This document shows, in pieces, positions 59,890 to 64,000 of a stretch of DNA of 64,000 bases. Both the position numbers and the translations under genes were made by a program. The DNA lies in NCBI GenBank assembly GCA_023392075.1, contig JAEVZU010000213.1, positions 1 to 64,000 on the forward strand, given 5' to 3'. The notes beneath the pieces are model-generated. The model saw nothing but the letters and a program-made list of their open reading frames with translations, was not told the origin of the DNA and did not search any database. How positions within the stretch are numbered: the first letter of the stretch is position 1; each line of letters begins with the position of its first letter. This DNA is from Bacillota bacterium (GTDB taxonomy: Bacteria; Bacillota; Clostridia; Acetivibrionales; DSM-1351).

Positions 59890-62313
59890 CTATTTTTTAA
59901 ACGGTTTAAAGCGTTTCAGGCTGAGTGAATTTGTTACAACGGATACCGAGCTGAATGCCATTGCTCCTCCTGCTATGACCGGGCTTAACAAACCAAAGGC
60001 CGCGAAGGGTATTCCGATTATATTATATATAAATGCCCAAAACAGGTTCTGCTTAATCTTGTTCATGGTTTTTTTAGACAATTTGATTGCAGTGGGTATT
60101 GAACGCAAATCGCCTCTCATAAGAGTGATATCGGCAGCTTCAATAGCAACATCCGTCCCCGTTCCGATTGCCATGCCTATATCGGCTGTTGCAAGTGCAG
60201 GAGCATCATTTATTCCGTCTCCCACCATACCTACTATCCTGCCCTGTTTTTTTAACTTTTCAACTTCTTCTGCCTTATTCTCCGGAAGAACTTCTGCCAG
60301 AACGTTTTTAATACCGACCTGTTTTGCAATTGCAGCAGCGGTTCTTTTATTATCCCCGGTAATCATATAGACTTCAATTCCCATATTAAGCAATTCCCCG
60401 ATTGCCTCACCGGAGTTTTCCTTTACGGTATCTGCAACAGCCAGTATAGCTTCAATCCTGTTGTTTGCAGACATGAGCATTGCAGTTTTACCCTCATCCT
60501 CCAAACCTGTAATTGTGTTTTCTATGCTGTCGATATCAATTCCTTTTTCCTTCAGCAATTTTCTTGTACCGAGTAAAATCTCCCTGTCTCCGACAATTGC
60601 TCTGATACCTCTTCCCGGTATGGCTTCAAAATTATCTGGATCAGGTATACTGCCAAAATCAGCCTTGCCCTTTTCATAAATGGCAACACCTAAAGGATGT
60701 TCCGAGTTTTTTTCGGAAATTGCGGCCAGCTTGAGTATTTCAGAGTTTTCAAGCCCGTTCAGCGAAACTACATCTGTAACCTCAGGCCTTCCATTGGTAA
60801 TTGTCCCTGTTTTATCAAGAACAATACTGTTTAATTTATAGGCTCTTTCAAGATGTTCACCGCCCTTGATCAGAATACCGTTTTCGGCACCCTTTCCTGT
60901 ACCCACCATAATTGCAGTAGGAGTAGCCAATCCCAATGCACACGGGCATGCAATAACAAGAACAGACACCGCACTGACTATTGCAGCCGTAAAGTCACCT
61001 GCCGCCAGATACCAGACAAGAAACGTAACCACAGCTATCCCAATGACCACAGGTACAAAAATACCCGATACCCTGTCGGCTATTTTCTGTATGGGAGCCT
61101 TTGAACCCTGTGCATCTTCAACCATCTTTATGATTTGTGAAAGAGCGGTATCTTTCCCGATCTTTGTAGCTTCAAATTTAAATGTGCCGAACTTGTTGAT
61201 GGTTGCACCGATAACCATGTCTCCGGCCTTTTTTTCGACCGGAAGGCTTTCTCCTGTCAACATGGATTCATCAATTGACGAATTGCCTTCAATAATTTTT
61301 CCGTCCACAGGAATCTTTTCTCCGGGTCTGACAACAACAATAAAGCCAACCTCAACCTCTTCAACAGGGATATCTTTTTCAACTCCGTCCAGTATGACCC
61401 TCGCGGTTTTTGCCTGCAGTCCCATAAGCTTCTTTATGGCTTCCGAGGTCTTACCCTTTGCAACAGCCTCAAAATACTTGCCTAATAGTATAAGAGTGAT
61501 AATTACTGCACCGGCTTCAAAATAAAGCTCCTTCATCATCACTCCGGGCTGGGCAGGCACAAAAAACGCATTGTAAATGCTGAAAAAATATGCCGCCGAT
61601 GTGCCCATGGCAATCAAAACATCCATATTTGCACTCTTCGCCTTCAGCGCATGGTATGCATTCTTATAAAATCTGAACCCTATTACAAACTGGACCGGTG
61701 TCGCTATAATAAGCTGAAAATACTCGTTATGAAGAAAAGCTACATCTATTTTAAGCAGTGAGAGCAGCATTGCCAGTATTAACGGTGAACTCAAAACTGC
61801 AGAAGTTATCAATTCCGTTCTCAGCTTCCTGATTTCTTTTTCACGTTGGGCTTTTTCCTTGTCCTGGGAAACATCTTCAACCTTTTCAGCCTGATAGCCT
61901 AGATTTCCGATGACATTTATTATATCTGAAACCTTTACAATGGCCGGATCAAACTCAACAGCAGCCTTTTCTGTTGCCAGGTTAACGGCAGCAGCTGAAA
62001 TTCCCTCCATCTTTCCAAGTCTTCTCTCAATTTTGGCCGAGCATGCGGCACAGCTCATCCCTGTTATTTTTAACTCCGCCTTGTTATGATTTTGGGGAGT
62101 ATTCTGTAAAACATCATAGCCGAGTTTTCTGACAATATCACTTATTTTGTCCGGATTAACCAGGGTATCGTCATACTCCACTGTCGCTCTTTCTATTGCA
62201 AAATTGACATTTGCCTGCTTCACGCCTTCCAGTTTATTCAGTCCCTTTTCAATTCTTGCAGCGCAGGCGGCGCAGGACATACCTGTAATACTAAAATTTT
62301 CCTTTTTCTCCAT
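59890..62313 (-). CDS. copA: Cu(I)-translocating P1B-type ATPase CopA
   Basis: 807-aa copper exporter. Two N-terminal metal-binding domains (GMSCAACAARIEKGL near residue 12 and GMSCAACSAKIERRL near residue 88) precede eight membrane helices. The transport motif is VIACPCALGLATPTA, phosphorylation motif DKTGTITNG, nucleotide motif SEHPLG and hinge GDGINDAPALATADIG. The CPC motif plus partner CopZ indicate Cu(I)/Ag(I). AGGG lies 8-9 nt before ATG. Confidence 0.97.
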   Translation of the reverse strand: MEKKENFSITGMSCAACAARIEKGLNKLEGVKQANVNFAIERATVEYDDTLVNPDKISDIVRKLGYDVLQNTPQNHNKAELKITGMSCAACSAKIERRLGKMEGISAAAVNLATEKAAVEFDPAIVKVSDIINVIGNLGYQAEKVEDVSQDKEKAQREKEIRKLRTELITSAVLSSPLILAMLLSLLKIDVAFLHNEYFQLIIATPVQFVIGFRFYKNAYHALKAKSANMDVLIAMGTSAAYFFSIYNAFFVPAQPGVMMKELYFEAGAVIITLILLGKYFEAVAKGKTSEAIKKLMGLQAKTARVILDGVEKDIPVEEVEVGFIVVVRPGEKIPVDGKIIEGNSSIDESMLTGESLPVEKKAGDMVIGATINKFGTFKFEATKIGKDTALSQIIKMVEDAQGSKAPIQKIADRVSGIFVPVVIGIAVVTFLVWYLAAGDFTAAIVSAVSVLVIACPCALGLATPTAIMVGTGKGAENGILIKGGEHLERAYKLNSIVLDKTGTITNGRPEVTDVVSLNGLENSEILKLAAISEKNSEHPLGVAIYEKGKADFGSIPDPDNFEAIPGRGIRAIVGDREILLGTRKLLKEKGIDIDSIENTITGLEDEGKTAMLMSANNRIEAILAVADTVKENSGEAIGELLNMGIEVYMITGDNKRTAAAIAKQVGIKNVLAEVLPENKAEEVEKLKKQGRIVGMVGDGINDAPALATADIGMAIGTGTDVAIEAADITLMRGDLRSIPTAIKLSKKTMNKIKQNLFWAFIYNIIGIPFAAFGLLSPVIAGGAMAFSSVSVVTNSLSLKRFKPFKK

Positions 62314-62425
62314 TAAAAAATCCCTTTCTGCTGCAAGTATAAAGAATTTGGATCAATATTTCAAAATTCCTTATTCGAACAGCTATTATTTAAAAACCAA
62401 TATCATAGTTGAAAAATCAAAAATA

Positions 62426-63157
62426 TCAATCCCCGCAGCAGTCTCCGCTTTCTCCCCCGATTCCGCCGTTTTCACTGTTTTCACCACTTTGACCGTTTCC
62501 CCCGTAACCTGAAGCCGGATCAATGTTTTCAACTTCTTTCCTGACTGAATCAAGATCAAAATTGTTTATGTCGTCCACTACTTTTATATACCCATTTATC
62601 ATACCCATCCAACAACCAAAACTGAAATCTTCTTCGGGAGCAAACTCAATTTTATTTTCGCCTTTTGCCAAATCAATACCTGCACCATAATTTGAGAGAA
62701 TAATTCTTTTATTACAGTTGTTTATTTTCTCTCCATTGAAATTGATAACCGTCTCCACACCTTTTTGAAGAACGGCAACTGCCGGTGAAAATCCATTATC
62801 ATTTACATTTATTGTTACTGTCTGAATTCCTTTAACAATTGTTCCGGCAGCTACCTCATCAGTGGGAATATTGCCGTTGTAAAATTCGGATGCCTGTGAA
62901 CCTGCGGTGCAGCAGCTTCTTGTATCCGCAGAGTCTGCCCAGCCATTGCTGCTGCCGGTATCGGAACTGCCGTTTGATATATCTTCCGCAGATATATATG
63001 CTGTACCGGTAGATGCTCTTACAACCGAACTCATAAAACTAAAACCTGAAATATTAAGACTTCTGCTGATCAATATAATGCCCAGTACTGCTGCAAGTAC
63101 CGCACCTGCTTTCAGCATTTTATGAATGAACCTTCCGGTATTTTTCTTTTTCATCAT
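62426..63157 (-). CDS. membrane-anchored cupredoxin-like protein with Cys-rich tail
   Basis: About 243-aa exported protein. A basic N-terminus and one helix (AGAVLAAVLGIILISRS) are followed by a Ser/Gly-rich linker with a CC pair (TRSCCTAG), a cupredoxin-like domain at about residues 95-200 (VTINVNDNGFSPAVAVLQKG; Cys and His-poor site with NNCNKRIIL and SFGCWMGMING) and a Gly/Asn-rich tail ending SGDCCGD. The GCWMGM segment occupies the usual metal loop. It lies upstream of copA and probably binds or buffers extracellular copper. ATG 63157 or the next ATG are equally possible starts. Confidence 0.75.
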   Translation of the reverse strand: MMKKKNTGRFIHKMLKAGAVLAAVLGIILISRSLNISGFSFMSSVVRASTGTAYISAEDISNGSSDTGSSNGWADSADTRSCCTAGSQASEFYNGNIPTDEVAAGTIVKGIQTVTINVNDNGFSPAVAVLQKGVETVINFNGEKINNCNKRIILSNYGAGIDLAKGENKIEFAPEEDFSFGCWMGMINGYIKVVDDINNFDLDSVRKEVENIDPASGYGGNGQSGENSENGGIGGESGDCCGD

Positions 63158-63236
63158 GCCCCCTGTCAGTCCTTGCAGCTTGAAACGGAATTTGCACAAG
63201 ACTGAATGTAAAGCCTAGTTTATAAGGGTAAACGTA

Positions 63237-63725
63237 TTATTTCGTCTTCCAGTTATCTGTAAACAGATCCTTATTCTGCTCAATAAATTCTTTGGAAATA
63301 GTTAGGTTTGTACCGTCGTCCGTTTTATCCTCACTAAATATAGGTATTGGATTACAGCCGCCTCTTTGCTGTTCTATCATATCCATGGAGAACTTGTTGC
63401 CGCAGTTCTGGCAAACAAGTATATCACCCTCCTGCTTATAATAAGCTCTGGGTGAACCATTGCAGACCTGGCAGGTATTAAAGGCTGTTCTTATTGTTCC
63501 GTCACTGGCTTTTACGGCCAGTATTTCCATGTTTTTCTTTCCTATTTTAACAGGATAAAATTTAACTGTTTCCGAGATTTCACTTTTATTGATAACAACA
63601 TCTGCCCCTTCGGCGGCAGCACTCTCCGAATTTCCGCCTGCTCCCAGTCTTGAAACAAGAATTACCGCACCAATTATAACAGCTATTCCGATAATAATTG
63701 CGATAGGTTTATTTTTAAAGTTCAT
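63237..63725 (-). CDS. DUF2318 (FtrD-like) membrane-anchored Cys-rich protein
   Basis: 162-aa protein with an N-terminal helix (PIAIIIGIAVIIGAVILVS) and a DUF2318-like domain with three cysteine clusters: NTCQVCNGSPRAYY, LVCQNCGNKF and RGGCNPIPI. DUF2318 is the C-terminal domain of FtrD-type iron-transport proteins, where it is thought to bind metal or a cluster. ATG 63725 has GGAGGG 5 nt upstream. Position ahead of the cupredoxin-like and cop genes suggests copper or iron handling at the cell surface. Confidence 0.8.
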   Translation of the reverse strand: MNFKNKPIAIIIGIAVIIGAVILVSRLGAGGNSESAAAEGADVVINKSEISETVKFYPVKIGKKNMEILAVKASDGTIRTAFNTCQVCNGSPRAYYKQEGDILVCQNCGNKFSMDMIEQQRGGCNPIPIFSEDKTDDGTNLTISKEFIEQNKDLFTDNWKTK

Positions 63726-63843
63726 ATATCCCTCCGTATTAATTTTATGATAGCATTTTAACAAACAAATATGTAGATTTTATGAAGATTAAAATACGGG
63801 AAACGACTTATAATAATTAAATATTAATTTACCTTAGCATATA

Positions 63844-63872
63844 TTTACATTCATCAAAATCTAAAGTAATAT
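63844..63872 (+). promoter_or_regulatory. predicted promoter of the gene at the right edge
   Basis: TTTACA, 17 nt, TAATAT on the plus strand, 36 nt before the ATG at 63909. Confidence 0.5.
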
Positions 63873-63908
63873 TGTTTTATGTATTAAATATCTACCAGGG
63901 GTGCGAAT

Positions 63909-64000
63909 ATGAAATCTGTAAAAATTACCTGTTTATTGTCTTTAGTATGTGGTATTGCTCTTTTTGTTGCCGGATTCACTCTTCTCTTTAATATAAAAAA
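63909..64000 (+). CDS. N-terminal part of a membrane protein, cut by window edge
   Basis: Thirty complete codons from ATG with AGGGGTG 6-7 nt upstream. The peptide MKSVKITCLLSLVCGIALFV continues as one hydrophobic segment and must span the membrane or be a signal anchor. It runs off the window, so the family cannot be named. Confidence 0.6.
   Translation, partial: MKSVKITCLLSLVCGIALFVAGFTLLFNIK

Noticed and set aside
1..64000. CRISPR arrays, rRNA or tRNA genes, prophage modules
   Set aside because: No regularly spaced direct repeats, rRNA sequence, recognised cloverleaf or phage structural gene was noticed on reading through. A tRNA and repeat scan would settle this.

Overview
The window comes from an anaerobic, spore-forming, low-G+C Firmicute of the class Clostridia. 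Dipicolinate synthase genes dpaA/dpaB and a TepA-type ClpP-like protease imply endospores. The order rpsO - pnp - M16 peptidase - dpaA - dpaB - tepA - ylzJ is the usual Firmicute arrangement. Two oxygen-sensitive systems (a glycyl radical enzyme and B12-dependent glutamate mutase) imply anaerobic amino-acid fermentation. No rRNA, tRNA or CRISPR array was seen, and species is not assignable from the sequence alone.

Layout. 1-2.5 kb: accessory region with hypothetical ORFs, a GNAT, a hotdog thioesterase and gene remnants. 2.5-9.6 kb: conserved sporulation/RNA-metabolism block on the minus strand, interrupted by a MITE-like repeat. 9.8-14.4 kb: MoxR ATPase - DUF58 - transglutaminase operon (plus). 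14.7-26.4 kb: sugar locus with a GH127 beta-L-arabinofuranosidase, an LplBC-type ABC importer with two tandem solute-binding lipoproteins, and a divergent YesM/YesN-type two-component system; a mosaic of gene remnants between the lipoproteins records a duplication followed by deletion. 26.6-30.3 kb: higher-G+C TetR/ABC cassette whose permease carries an in-frame amber codon.

30.3-48.9 kb is the most coherent and interesting part: an amino-acid catabolic island. Xaa-Pro aminopeptidase and a ProC-like reductase form one unit. A second, about 12 kb minus-strand unit reads P5C dehydrogenase - HypE - HypD (trans-4-hydroxyproline dehydratase) - P-loop/AlaRS-SAD-like protein - MutS - MutL - MutE - methylaspartate ammonia-lyase - AtuA-like - DUF4387. 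A class I fumarase pair (possible mesaconase) follows upstream. Together these predict hydroxyproline -> P5C -> glutamate -> 3-methylaspartate -> mesaconate -> citramalate. The two main promoters share a 24-bp element (21 identities) at the same distance from identically spaced -35/-10 boxes, suggesting one regulator; the XRE-cupin gene at the end of the island is the obvious candidate.

49-57 kb: an EamA transporter, a small membrane protein and a vanG-type glycopeptide-resistance cluster (vanR-vanS-vanG-vanXY-vanT) of the D-Ala-D-Ser class. 57-64 kb: another two-component system and a copper-handling set (CopZ, CopA, cupredoxin-like protein, DUF2318 protein), then a gene cut by the window edge. 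At least four families of short inverted-repeat (MITE-like) elements are scattered through intergenic gaps; three of the families occur twice.
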